Positions 27,329 to 36,249 of a stretch of DNA of 64,000 nt are shown piece by piece. The stretch is from Pelagomonas calceolata. Its lineage: Eukaryota > Sar > Pelagophyceae > Pelagomonadales > Pelagomonadaceae. The position numbers and the translations under genes were made by a program. Where the stretch lies: contig CAKKNE010000004.1 of the NCBI GenBank assembly GCA_918797485.1, positions 3,038,001 to 3,102,000 on the forward strand. Direction: 5' to 3'. The notes beneath the pieces were generated by a model. The model ran no database searches. It was not told where the DNA came from and saw nothing but the letters and a program-made list of their open reading frames with translations. Position 1 is the first letter of the stretch. Every line of letters begins with the position of its first letter.

Positions 27329-28654
27329 ATGGACCCGCCCGCCGTCGTCATCGATGCAGGCACCTACGAAGTGCGAGCGGGATTGGCAGGAGACGACGCG
27401 CCGCGGTACAGGGCCCCGAACTGCACCGCGCGGCCCAAGCAGCAGCTCCAGGTGCTTGTGGCGGACGAGATTTACACAATCAAGAACCACGCTCAATTAG
27501 AGTTTTCAAGACCCTTGGAGCGGGGCGTGCTGGTGCACGCGGGCGCCCAGCGAGACGTCTTCGAACGGTGCTTCTCGAAGGTGCAATGTACACCTCGAGA
27601 CTCCCGAATAGTGGTCACGGAGTGCGCCGTGAACCCTCCGTCCGCGAGAAAGGCCTGCGACGAGATTTTGTTCGAGGACTTTGGGTTTCTGGGGCGGATG
27701 CGTTTGCCATCAGCGGTCTGTGCCGCGGCCAAGTCCAAGGAAATTTTGGAAGACAGAGAAAGGCACCTCGCGACGCAGCACGGCGGCAAGCCTGCCGAGA
27801 AGCGTTTACCCTATAACCACGACTGCGTGCTCATCTGCGACATGGGCCACAGCGCGTCGACGGCCACACCAGTTTTGTCTGGCGGCGCGCACGACTACGC
27901 GGTGCGGCGATCCGACGTGGGAGGGCAATTAGTGACGGGCTACCTACGCGACTTGATTTCCTACCGCCAGATGGAGGTGTTTGACGAAACGGCCACCATC
28001 GACAAGCTCAAACGAGATTTATGTTACGTGGCCCAGGACTTCGATAGTGAACTAGCAAAGTGCGACGGCACGACGAAGGAGCACGGCACGGCGTCGGACG
28101 TCTACGCGGAGTTCGTGCTCCCGGACTATCATACCATAGACGCGGGCTACGCGCGCCTGGATACGCGGCATCCCGCATATAACCCTGAAGAAAGACGACG
28201 TAGGACGCGGCCCGATACATCTCCGCAATTTCTGAGGGTGGAGTCGGAACGGTTCTGCGGGCCGGAGTTGCATTTCTCCCCGCAGGACATCGGTCTAAAG
28301 CAGTGCGGCTTAACTGAACTCGTCGCGGATTCCATCCTCAAGTGTCCGCACGCGATGCGGCCAAATCTATCGGCCCAAGTCATGCTTGTGGGCGGCGGCG
28401 CGCGCTGTCCCGGGTTGCGGGAGCGGCTGCAGCGCGAGCTCCGGCCGTTGATGTTGGAACCGTACGACGTCGAGGTCGTCGCGCCGCGCGAGCCCGAGCT
28501 GACGGTCTTCCAGGGCGCGGCGATGCTCGCGCGGGACAACGAGGGTCAGTACCTGTCGAAGCTTGACTGGGAGGAGTACGGCGCGGACCGGTGCCTCGTT
28601 GGCTTTGGCCGGCCCGAGAACGGGTCCTCATACGACGCGATGGACGTCGGCTGA
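27329..28654 (+). CDS. ARP6: Actin-related protein 6
   Basis: A 441-residue actin-fold protein. N-terminal VVIDAGTYEVRAGLAGD and later CDMGHSASTATPV and MLVGGGARCPGLRERL are the nucleotide-pocket segments. ARP6-specific segments are present: LVHAGAQRDVFERCF, ACDEILFEDFGF, VGGQLVTGYLRDLISYRQM, VCYVAQDF-like, VLPDYHTI and ERFCGPELHFSPQDIGL. ARP6 is a nuclear subunit of the SWR1 complex that exchanges H2A.Z into chromatin. Length fits the family (about 400-440). Start at 27329 is the first ATG. Confidence 0.85.
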   Translation: MDPPAVVIDAGTYEVRAGLAGDDAPRYRAPNCTARPKQQLQVLVADEIYTIKNHAQLEFSRPLERGVLVHAGAQRDVFERCFSKVQCTPRDSRIVVTECAVNPPSARKACDEILFEDFGFLGRMRLPSAVCAAAKSKEILEDRERHLATQHGGKPAEKRLPYNHDCVLICDMGHSASTATPVLSGGAHDYAVRRSDVGGQLVTGYLRDLISYRQMEVFDETATIDKLKRDLCYVAQDFDSELAKCDGTTKEHGTASDVYAEFVLPDYHTIDAGYARLDTRHPAYNPEERRRRTRPDTSPQFLRVESERFCGPELHFSPQDIGLKQCGLTELVADSILKCPHAMRPNLSAQVMLVGGGARCPGLRERLQRELRPLMLEPYDVEVVAPREPELTVFQGAAMLARDNEGQYLSKLDWEEYGADRCLVGFGRPENGSSYDAMDVG

Positions 28655-28698
28655 GCTTTCTAACCTTATCTTAATGTTACACACGTGTACACACAAAC

Positions 28699-29859
28699 TC
28701 AATCCGGGAGGGACAGGTCGTAGCGCCGGCGCGTGGCGGCGTCGCCGAGCACGTCCCAGGCACTGTTGATACGCATCATTGCCGCGGTCGTGTCCGTGTC
28801 ATTCCTATCAGGATGATGCGCAAGCGCGAGCGCGCGGTAGCGCTTCCGGAGTTCACCCTCAGTTGCATACTGCGAAGCGCCGAGGACCTCATAGAGCGTT
28901 TTCGGCGATGATGGCATGGGACGCGGCGAGGGAGGAAGCGGCGGCGGCGGCCGTTTCGGCGGGTCGCGCCTTTTTGGGCCCTCGAAGGTGAAGCCGGTGG
29001 GCCGCCGCGGCGGTGGCGCTTCTGCGCGCTTGGGTGGCACGCGCTTCCCAGGATCAGGCACGCGTTTCGGGGGCGGTGAGGCCTCCCAGGGGTGCTTCGA
29101 CCGCGACGACGCCTTCTTCTCCGACGGCGGTGGAGACCGCGACGACGCCTTCTTCTTGCGCGGTCCGGCGAAGCCCCACGGCTTGCGGCCGTTGAACGGC
29201 GGCGGCGCGGGCGCGGGCGCGGGTTCAGGTGCTGGAGGTGTGGGTGGTGTGGGTGGCGTCGGCGGCGTGGCCGGCCGCGCACGGCGCTTCTTGCAGCCGG
29301 CCGCGTCGTGCATCAGGAGGTGCATCACGGAGGGAAACTTGCGCCCGCAGTTCGCGCACGTGCGAGGCGGGACGACGAAGCCGCCGGAGAACGTCTCAGA
29401 TTGAACCTTCGCCGCCGCGGACTGCGGCCGAGGCTTCACTGGTTCGTCAGGTGGTTCTGTCATGAACGCGCTCGTCGATTCAACAGTAGGGAATACTCGA
29501 GAAGTGGGCCGTCCGCGCCGCGGCGACGCGCGCTTCCGGGCCTCGCGCCGCCTCCGCGCCTCCTTCAATTGCTCCTTGCGCCACGTGGCTTGGCGCTGCT
29601 CGTGGCGCTTGGACGCCTGGCTCGCGAGGTACTCTCTTTGCTCATCAATTTGTTTGGCCACGTTGCGCATGACGAATTCGTGCTTCACCTGTTCCCGCGC
29701 GCGCTGGTTCCTTGCAATTATATCCTCCTGCTGTTTGAGGCGGGCCGACCGCGCCATCTCGCGCATCATGGCCTTCATGTTGCTCATCTCGCTCACGATG
29801 CGGCCCAGGTCTTTAAGCGCGGCGTGGCCGTCGAGGGGCGAGCCGAGGCTGCGGCCCAT
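28699..29859 (-). CDS. J-domain protein with coiled coil and zinc knuckle
   Basis: A 386-residue protein, convergent with ARP6. Residues about 15-110 form a charged coiled coil. A zinc-finger-like CANCGRKFPSVMHLLMHDAAGC lies in the middle. A long Pro/Lys-rich linker follows (TPPTPPTPPTPP). The C-terminal 65 residues are a J domain: LYEVLGASQYATEGELRKRY, ALAHHPDRND with the HPD triad, and INSAWDVLGD. J domains stimulate Hsp70 ATPase. A C-terminal J domain is less common than an N-terminal one. The start at 29859 (MGRSLGSP) is the first ATG near the coil; the frame is open further upstream without coding character. Confidence 0.7.
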   Translation of the reverse strand: MGRSLGSPLDGHAALKDLGRIVSEMSNMKAMMREMARSARLKQQEDIIARNQRAREQVKHEFVMRNVAKQIDEQREYLASQASKRHEQRQATWRKEQLKEARRRREARKRASPRRGRPTSRVFPTVESTSAFMTEPPDEPVKPRPQSAAAKVQSETFSGGFVVPPRTCANCGRKFPSVMHLLMHDAAGCKKRRARPATPPTPPTPPTPPAPEPAPAPAPPPFNGRKPWGFAGPRKKKASSRSPPPSEKKASSRSKHPWEASPPPKRVPDPGKRVPPKRAEAPPPRRPTGFTFEGPKRRDPPKRPPPPLPPSPRPMPSSPKTLYEVLGASQYATEGELRKRYRALALAHHPDRNDTDTTAAMMRINSAWDVLGDAATRRRYDLSLPD

Positions 29860-30317
29860 CTTGGCGCTGCCCTGGCTGCCCTGCCGGCTGCCTTGATCTG
29901 GCTGTCCTGCAGCGTGTCGCTCACGCACGCTGCACCCTGCCCGTGTGTTGGCTGCCCCTACGCGCGGCGCGCAGTCGAATCGACGAACGAGGCTGCCCCA
30001 CGTCAATTCACGTGGCTTCGCGCACAGCGCCGGCAAAAACTGAGCGTCTTCGTTCGGGTTGCCTATTCTAGCGGACGTCCACGAGCCTCGTTTAGGCCTC
30101 CCACCACTCCTCGGGCGGCGGGATCCCCTCCCGCGCGTAACTGGCGCGACGGCGCCCCTCGAGCCATCTCTGCTGCAGCGCTCTCCCTCCTGTCGCCGCG
30201 CGGGAGGCTGCCGCGCCGCACCGGAACGCTGCCCGCGACGGTCCAGCCGACGCCTGTCGACGCGGAGCACACGCGCATTCTCCCCGCGCCCGCCGACAGA
30301 CCAGACCAGAGACCACC
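29860..30317. other. Divergent intergenic region
   Basis: Lies between the J-protein and EF-hand gene starts. No CTAG element was found, so not every divergent promoter has one. Confidence 0.4.
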
Positions 30318-31835
30318 ATGGAGGAAGCCATTCAGTACGCCGACGACCTGAGGGCGAGCAACGCGGGCACGCAGGACTTGCTGGGCACGCACGACACGAT
30401 GATGCTGCGGACGGCCGAGACGGCGACGGGCAAGACCACGGGAGGCAAGAAGAAGAAGAGGACCAGTAAGCGCGAGTCCGTGAAAGCCAGGGCGCGGCAG
30501 ATTGTTGAAAGGACAGCTTTAATGCACGACGGCGCCAAGGACAACGCCCAGTTGAGTGCGTTTCAAGGTTCAGGACTGAAGGGCAAGGAGTTCGGCCGGC
30601 AGTGGAACAAGGCCTTCCCGTGCAGCAAGCTCACGACGGCCGAGGCCAAGGCGGTCCTACCTTACTTTGACGTCGATGGCTCCGGAGACATCGATGGGGC
30701 CGAGTTCCTCGTGAAGTTTTTTGATCTGTCGCAGAAGATGAAGCGAGAACAGAGGGGAGAACATCGCGTGCGGTCCGCGTATTTGGAGCAAAAAAGGTTA
30801 GAACAGGAAGGTGTAGAACAACGCAAGGAGGAAGCTCGCGTCGCGGCCGCATTGAAGATCGAGTTCACGAAGGAAGACAAGAAGGAAGCCTTGCGGAAAC
30901 TGAAGAAGGCCGCTTTGGAGTACAAGACTAGGTGGACGCCGCGATCCATGGGCGGCATGCAGGGTTTATCTGGTTTTGAAGGTACTAAAATATCTCCGGT
31001 AGTCTTGCGATCTTTACTACAAAGAACTTTCGACCTCAATTTATCTAGAAAGGAGCTCGGCGCATTGATACAAGCGATCCAAGGCCACGGGTCGCAAGTG
31101 GTAGATGGGAAGAACTTCGTTACGTTCTTCCATCGACTCGGTGCGAAAGCGCAAAAACAGCAGAAGCACCGCTTGGCCATCAGGAGGGAGTGGGATGCGC
31201 TCGTCGAGGAGGCCGCGGAGCAGAAACGAAGGGAGAACGAGGACTTTGACGTTGTGGACGGCGGATTCGGGGCCTACCACCCTCTGGACCTGGAATCGGC
31301 CTACGCGAAGTTGGGAGAAAGGGCGACGTGGCAAGTTCGAAGTCGACCGCTGACGCAGCAGTTCACGGAGGGCGGGCCCCTGAATCCTCGAGATTTTCGG
31401 AGAAGAGTGAGATCAGAGTTCGACGTCGATCTGACGGAGCGGGAGCTATCAGCCGTCGTGGCGTCACTCAACGAAGGCGGTGCTGACGCCGACGCCGAGT
31501 TGGTCGACGGCCAACGGTTTCTCAAGAGGATGAACATGCTGAATAGCACGGCGCGACGCTTGCCAAGGGTAGAGAAAACACCAGTGGCCGGCGACTGGAT
31601 CCGGAACGAGCGCTACAACGCGCGGCCGATCACCGCAGATAGATATACCAATCAAGATTTATTTTCGCCGAAGCGCCAGTTCGCGAAGTTCACGGCCTTC
31701 GACCCGTGCGGGGTGGATCGGCAAACTTTGATGCGCGTGACGGGGAGGACGCCGTCGCCCGTCAAGAAGAAGGCGCTGCGGCAGCGGCTCGGTGTTGACG
31801 TGTCCCGGCGGGACAATATGGAGTTCTTGCGGTAA
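30318..31835 (+). CDS. EF-hand protein of unknown role
   Basis: A 505-residue protein. One clear EF-hand loop, DVDGSGDIDGAEF (residues about 122-134), with full calcium ligands. Two diverged EF-like pairs follow (FDLNLSRKELGALIQAI and FDVDLTERELSAVVASL). The segment between them is a charged coiled coil. The N-terminus has a Lys-rich stretch. The layout resembles EF-hand proteins of flagella but no family was confirmed. The stop codon sits inside GCGGTAAGTAGG, which would also be a good 5' splice site, so a further exon cannot be excluded. ATG 30318 has a good CACCATGG context. Confidence 0.65.
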   Translation: MEEAIQYADDLRASNAGTQDLLGTHDTMMLRTAETATGKTTGGKKKKRTSKRESVKARARQIVERTALMHDGAKDNAQLSAFQGSGLKGKEFGRQWNKAFPCSKLTTAEAKAVLPYFDVDGSGDIDGAEFLVKFFDLSQKMKREQRGEHRVRSAYLEQKRLEQEGVEQRKEEARVAAALKIEFTKEDKKEALRKLKKAALEYKTRWTPRSMGGMQGLSGFEGTKISPVVLRSLLQRTFDLNLSRKELGALIQAIQGHGSQVVDGKNFVTFFHRLGAKAQKQQKHRLAIRREWDALVEEAAEQKRRENEDFDVVDGGFGAYHPLDLESAYAKLGERATWQVRSRPLTQQFTEGGPLNPRDFRRRVRSEFDVDLTERELSAVVASLNEGGADADAELVDGQRFLKRMNMLNSTARRLPRVEKTPVAGDWIRNERYNARPITADRYTNQDLFSPKRQFAKFTAFDPCGVDRQTLMRVTGRTPSPVKKKALRQRLGVDVSRRDNMEFLR

Positions 31836-32035
31836 GTAGGCTTAGGTTATGTCTTCGTCGTTGGGGCGGCGTCTGTTCTAGGCGTCTGTGTGGCGACTTG
31901 TGTGGCGGTGCGGTCGCGCCCGCGTCGGCAGGCGGAAGACTGGTGATGGTAAATTTTTTTTACGGGGCTAAACCCTTGCATCGATCGATCGGACGGCGGA
32001 AGAGGCCTGTTGATGGATTATTACCTCCCCTGTTT

Positions 32036-32058
32036 GCTAGTGTCTTACATGCCGCTAG
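32036..32058 (+). promoter_or_regulatory. CTAG promoter palindrome, copy 9
   Basis: GCTAGTGTCTTAC, ATGC, CGCTAG; 177 bp upstream of the PIF1 ATG. The gap 31836-32235 shows nothing else. Confidence 0.6.
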
Positions 32059-32235
32059 ATCGTTCTATCACGAAAGCGCGCCACCGCGCGCGCACGCCTC
32101 TCTCACCGCTCGCAGGGCGTTTCAAGTGCTGCGGTACAGCCCTGCCGTGCCCATTCTCGCTGCCGTCGAAGCTCGCGCGCGTCCGCTGCGTTTATAGCAA
32201 GCCAGAGCCAAGCTAGCCCAAAAGCCAATAACGCG

Positions 32236-34425
32236 ATGTCGCTCCGCGACAAGCTCGTCGCCTACCGCAAGCGCGTCGCCGACGGCAAGCCGGCCTTCTG
32301 CGTTTTTGATAATAAGACGATCGACGCCATCGTCGACGCCAAGCCCACGTCCGTCGCGGCCTTCGGCCGCGTCGCCGGCATCGGCCCGACGAAGCGCGAA
32401 AAGTACGGCGAAGACGTCGTGCGCATCTGCGCCGAGCACGGCGGCGGCGCTTCTGGAAAACCGCTCGGACCGTCGAGGCCGCGGAAGCGCGTCGCCCAAC
32501 CCAGCAACGGGGGAGGCGCCCTCGAGGGCTTCTTCGCGCCGCGCGGCAAGAAGGCCAAGGTCGAGCTCCCGCCCGGGCCCGCGCCGCCGAAAAAAGAGGA
32601 CCTCACGGCCGACCAAGTGCACGCCGCCGAGGTGGCTATTGGAGGGCGCAGCGTCTTTTTGACGGGCGGCGCCGGCACGGGCAAGTCGTTTCTATTAAGG
32701 TACATCATCTCCGAGTTGAGAAAAAAATATACTCAAGAGGGCGCCGTCGCCGTGACGGCGCCCACTGGTATTGCAGCCCAACATGTCGGCGGCGTGACGA
32801 TCCACTCGTGGTCGGGCATGGGTTTGGGCAAGGGCCGCGTCGAGCAGATCGTCGAGAGGGTATCGAAGAGCGGGCCGGCGACGAGACGATGGAACGACGC
32901 CCGCGTCTTAGTCATTGACGAGGTGTCCATGCTTGACAGCGAGTTATTTTCAGCTTTAGATGGCATTGGGCGAAGGACGCGGAGAAACGAGACGGAGCCC
33001 TTCGGGGGCGTCCAGCTCGTCTGCGTCGGGGATTTTTTCCAACTGCCGCCGGTAGATCTCGGGGAGTACGGCAAGGGCTTCGCGTTCCAGAGCTACGCTT
33101 GGGGTAGAGTTGGACTCTCCCCAAATGCACCTGGGTGTTTACTCCTCAAGCAGTCCATCCGCCAGAGCGGGGACTCGAAATTCGCTTCACTGCTAGATGG
33201 ATTGAGGCATGGGAACCTATCCACCCAAGCGAAGGACGCCTTAGATGCGTGCCATGTGCGGTGCAAGCCCCCGCCGTCCGATAACATCGTACCCACCAAA
33301 TTGTACTGTACGAATAGAAACGTCGACGACGAGAATTTGAGGAGATTGAAGGCCCTGCCTGGTACTATCGAGCAGATTTCAGCGAAAGACGACTGGCGCG
33401 GCACGCCTAATTCAGATGCGCGGCGCCAGTGCGAGGACAAAGCTTCGAAGAATAATGCCCCACCTATATTTGCGTGCAAGGTCGGTGCGCAAGTAGTATT
33501 ACTCAAAAACATGCCCGAATATGGATTAGTAAACGGTTCCCGAGGCGTCGTCGAGTCGTTCGAGCGGCGCAAGGTCACGACTCAAAGAGAAAACGTGGTC
33601 ATCAAGGACGCCGTCGTCCCGATCATATCTTTCGAGAACGGCATTAAAAGATCGATAGAGCCCGTGTCGCAGTGGTACCCGGCGAACACGTCCTCCGCCG
33701 CTCTTGTACGGACGCAAGTACCTCTGAAACTAGCCTGGGCATTAACCGTACATAAGAGCCAGGGCATGACGTTATCTCGCGTCGAGGTGCAGCTGGCGAA
33801 CGCCTTCGAGTACGGCCAGGCCTACGTCGCGCTGTCGCGGGCGACGGACCTCCAAGGGTTGTGGCTGCGGGGCCCGCCCCTGGAAAAGAGCGCCGTCAAG
33901 GCCCACCCCGACGTGAAGAAATTCTACGCGGCGCTCGAGCCGCCGCCGCCGTCCTCCCTGACGGAGGAGCAGCGCGCGCGCATCGCGCGGAACAAGGCCG
34001 CCGCGCAAGCGAAGCGCCAGCCCGCCTTCCAGGCGCGGTCGGACCCGGCGCCGCCGCCTGCCTTTCAGGCGCGGTCGGCGCCTCCTGTGCCGCAAGCGCG
34101 CTCGGCGCCCGTGCCGCCGCCCGTGGCCGAGCCGGTTCAGGCGCGCTCGGCGCCCGCGCCGCCGCCGCCGCAAGCGCGCTCGGCGCCGCCTGCACCCGAG
34201 CCGTTTCAGGCGCGCTCGGGCCCGCCGGTACCGCCCGTGGCGTTCCAGCCGGCGTCGGTCGCGGCGCCCCCGGAGGACGAGTCGCCGCGCGCGACGTCTG
34301 CTGCAGTCGTGTCCGCGCCGCCGTCGTTGACCGACGAGCAGCGAGCTCGGATCGCGCGGAACAAGGCCGCGGCGCAAGCGCGGCGAGGACGCAAGGACTC
34401 GGGCGCGTCGAACTCCTCGTCGTAA
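32236..34425 (+). CDS. PIF1: PIF1-family DNA helicase with HRDC and two RPA-binding-like motifs
   Basis: A 729-residue protein. Residues 1-75 are HRDC-like (LRDKLVAYRKRVADGKPAFC, IGPTKREKYGEDVVRI). The helicase core starts with Walker A FLTGGAGTGKSF, TAPTGIAAQHVGGVTIHSW, Walker B VLVIDEVSMLD, GDFFQLPPV and ends with LAWALTVHKSQGMTL and YVALSRATDLQGL. PIF1 enzymes unwind G-quadruplexes and forked DNA, 5' to 3'. The C-terminal 150 residues contain tandem QARSAP repeats bracketed by two copies of RARIARNKAAAQA (encoded near 33970-34015 and 34345-34390), which resemble the RPA32-binding peptide of SMARCAL1, XPA and UNG2. Nuclear or organellar location is not evident. Confidence 0.85.
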   Translation: MSLRDKLVAYRKRVADGKPAFCVFDNKTIDAIVDAKPTSVAAFGRVAGIGPTKREKYGEDVVRICAEHGGGASGKPLGPSRPRKRVAQPSNGGGALEGFFAPRGKKAKVELPPGPAPPKKEDLTADQVHAAEVAIGGRSVFLTGGAGTGKSFLLRYIISELRKKYTQEGAVAVTAPTGIAAQHVGGVTIHSWSGMGLGKGRVEQIVERVSKSGPATRRWNDARVLVIDEVSMLDSELFSALDGIGRRTRRNETEPFGGVQLVCVGDFFQLPPVDLGEYGKGFAFQSYAWGRVGLSPNAPGCLLLKQSIRQSGDSKFASLLDGLRHGNLSTQAKDALDACHVRCKPPPSDNIVPTKLYCTNRNVDDENLRRLKALPGTIEQISAKDDWRGTPNSDARRQCEDKASKNNAPPIFACKVGAQVVLLKNMPEYGLVNGSRGVVESFERRKVTTQRENVVIKDAVVPIISFENGIKRSIEPVSQWYPANTSSAALVRTQVPLKLAWALTVHKSQGMTLSRVEVQLANAFEYGQAYVALSRATDLQGLWLRGPPLEKSAVKAHPDVKKFYAALEPPPPSSLTEEQRARIARNKAAAQAKRQPAFQARSDPAPPPAFQARSAPPVPQARSAPVPPPVAEPVQARSAPAPPPPQARSAPPAPEPFQARSGPPVPPVAFQPASVAAPPEDESPRATSAAVVSAPPSLTDEQRARIARNKAAAQARRGRKDSGASNSSS
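34020..34250 (+). repeat. Coding tandem QARSAP repeats in the PIF1 tail
   Basis: About seven imperfect units encoding FQARSDP, FQARSAP, PQARSAP and similar, in a Pro/Ala-rich linker between the two RPA-binding-like motifs. Confidence 0.65.
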
Positions 34426-34525
34426 TCATTCTGGTGTATATACGTTTCCCCTACCCTATCTCAAGAGCTCCTCTGAGAGGACGTGATCGAGCACCAAAAC
34501 GCACAACATCCATAACCTGTGCGAT

Positions 34526-34541
34526 GTTACGGTGCTAGGAC
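34526..34541 (+). repeat. 16-nt dispersed repeat, copy B
   Basis: GTTACGGTGCTAGGAC, identical to 1893-1908. Both copies lie in the 3' flank of a gene. Confidence 0.5.
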
Positions 34542-34583
34542 TAGTGGGCGGAGCCCCTGGGGGGGAGACACCGCGCGTCGCCG

Positions 34584-34609
34584 ATTCATCGGCGGCGGGC
34601 GCGGGCCGC
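34584..34609 (+). repeat. 26-nt dispersed GC-rich repeat, copy A
   Basis: Starts ATTCATCGGCGGCGGGC and ends GGGCCGC; identical to 43474-43499. It sits in the gap 34426-34927. Confidence 0.6.
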
Positions 34610-34792
34610 TTCTTTCATAACAGCGTACCTCCTTCTAAGCAGAACCGCCTCGGCAACCCCCCCGAACAATGTGCAACGTTCGCCCGTTCAATCAAACTGT
34701 CCCGCGACTTCCCGCAGGCGACCTTGGACCGCGGCGACGCGTTCGGCACCGTACACTCCAACAAAGCCAGTAGACACTCGGCCCGTAACGCA

Positions 34793-34815
34793 GCTAGCGG
34801 TGTAAGGACACTAGC
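34793..34815 (-). promoter_or_regulatory. CTAG promoter palindrome, copy 10
   Basis: GCTAGCGG, TG, TAAGGACACTAGC, one inserted base. It lies 113 bp upstream of ATG 34928. Confidence 0.55.
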
Positions 34816-34841
34816 AGCCGAGCTCTGACTGGCTTGGCTCT

Positions 34842-34912
34842 CCACGCCATCGACGCGAAAGGACTGATTGATAAAGGCGGTGAGATTGATTTCTACACCT
34901 GTGCGCCATCGC
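34842..34912 (+). other. Introner-like relic or 5' UTR intron
   Basis: CTCCACGCCATCGACGCG near the start and GATTGATTTCTACACCTG at the end match the core and right end of the 60891-61084 element. It lies in the 5' leader of the PhyH gene, so it may be a spliced leader intron or a decayed copy. Confidence 0.45.
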
Positions 34913-34927
34913 TGCAACCACTATTGC

Positions 34928-35935
34928 ATGCGTGCGACACTTATGCTGCTCGTCAGCCGCGTTGCAGCCTTCACATCTCGCATTGCACCAGCCAAGCGAG
35001 TCGTACGCATGGCGTCAGGCCTCACAGATCACGAGAAATTCCTCTTCGACCTGAACGGGTACTTGGTCGTCCGCGGCGCGCTGTCGGCCGACGAGATCGG
35101 AGAACTCAACGCAGCAATAGACGCGCACAGCCACGAGGCCATCTCGCGCGACGCCACGGCGCTCAAAAATGCGAAGCGAGCTGGTTGTTTTGGCGCCAAG
35201 GGGTCGCGACGCGACCTCGGCGGCATGCTTAATTGGGAGCAGGACGGCTTCCGGAAACTGCTGGCGCACCCGAAGCTCGCGCCCTACTGCGACGCTTTAT
35301 TAGGGCCGGGCTACCGCCTCGACCACCAGCCGATGGTGCTCCAGCAGGACGCGGGCTCCGAGGGATTTTCTTTGCATGGAGGCCCATTGAAAGGTGACCA
35401 CGACCTGAACCCCGAGCTCCAGTACCGCTGCGTCAACGGCAAGCCGTGGAACACGCTCGTGGCCATGGCGGCGCATTTGGTCGACGCGCCGGCGGGCGCG
35501 GGCGGTTTTTGTGTGGTCAAGGGCTCGCACAAATCTAATTTTGTGGTACCGCCCGAGTGGTGCGCGGGCCTGAACGACGAGTTTTCGAAGGAACACGTCT
35601 ACCAGGTCGAGACGAAGGCGGGCGACGTCGTCTTCTTCAGCGAAGCCACCGTGCACGGCGCGCTGCCCTGGACCATGCCTTATGAAAGGCGCCTCGCGCT
35701 CTACCGCTTCGCGAATGCCAACTACGCCTACGGCCGGGCCTACCTCAACGAGTGGTCCGGCGCGGCGGCCAGGTGCACGGAGGCGCAGAAAGCCGTGCTC
35801 CTGCCGCCCTACGCGCCGCGCCTCGAACGGCCCATGGTGCCCGCGGCGGGCGACGCCGGCGAGGTCGTGGCCTTTGAACGCGATGCGAAGAAGAAGGCGC
35901 ACGACGTCGCGGTCTTCGGCACGGACTATTTTTAG
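34928..35935 (+). CDS. Phytanoyl-CoA dioxygenase-family oxygenase, probably plastid-targeted
   Basis: A 335-residue protein. MRATLMLLVSRVAAFTSRIAPAK is a signal peptide followed by an ASAF-like AAFTSR, the bipartite plastid signal. The PhyH family core is visible: FDLNGYLVVRGALSADEI, a double-stranded beta-helix with PMVLQQDAGS, GAGGFCVVKGSHKSNF, GDVVFFSEATVHGALPW and RRLALYRF. In Fe(II)/2-oxoglutarate enzymes of this family an HxD and a distal His bind iron and an Arg binds 2-oxoglutarate; the distal His (TVHGALPW) and Arg are clear, the HxD equivalent probably lies in the LHGGPLKGDHD region but is not certain. Substrate unknown. Confidence 0.75.
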   Translation: MRATLMLLVSRVAAFTSRIAPAKRVVRMASGLTDHEKFLFDLNGYLVVRGALSADEIGELNAAIDAHSHEAISRDATALKNAKRAGCFGAKGSRRDLGGMLNWEQDGFRKLLAHPKLAPYCDALLGPGYRLDHQPMVLQQDAGSEGFSLHGGPLKGDHDLNPELQYRCVNGKPWNTLVAMAAHLVDAPAGAGGFCVVKGSHKSNFVVPPEWCAGLNDEFSKEHVYQVETKAGDVVFFSEATVHGALPWTMPYERRLALYRFANANYAYGRAYLNEWSGAAARCTEAQKAVLLPPYAPRLERPMVPAAGDAGEVVAFERDAKKKAHDVAVFGTDYF

Positions 35936-36139
35936 GGAGCGAGGGTAAATCTATTGAGTGTGTATGAAGGTGCGTCCTCCTTCCTGCTCCGGTTTCGGGC
36001 AACAGTTGTGTGGAGTTAACCTCCTCCGCGGCCCGCGGGCGGCTACGTTTTCTAGCAAAACGCGCGCGGCGCGGCTGGTCGTTTCCTCTACCTCTGCGGA
36101 GAGCCAGGAGAGGCCTGGATGCGCCTCGTACGAATACTT

Positions 36140-36163
36140 CCTAGTGTCTTACAGGCCGCTAGC
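36140..36163 (+). promoter_or_regulatory. CTAG promoter palindrome, copy 11
   Basis: CCTAGTGTCTTAC, AGGC, CGCTAGC; 87 bp upstream of ATG 36250. Nothing else was seen in 35936-36249. Confidence 0.6.
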
Positions 36164-36249
36164 CTCAAAATCGCTAGGGGTCAAAGGCCAATATATCCTA
36201 CGCTCACGACCTCACCGCCGGAAAATTTAAGCACAGAAACACGGCCAGA

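Noticed and set aside
31828-31845. GCGGTAAGTAGG at the end of the EF-hand gene as a 5' splice site
   Set aside because: The stop TAA is in frame, no coding-like downstream exon was seen, and the next gene starts about 400 bp later. Kept only as a remark.
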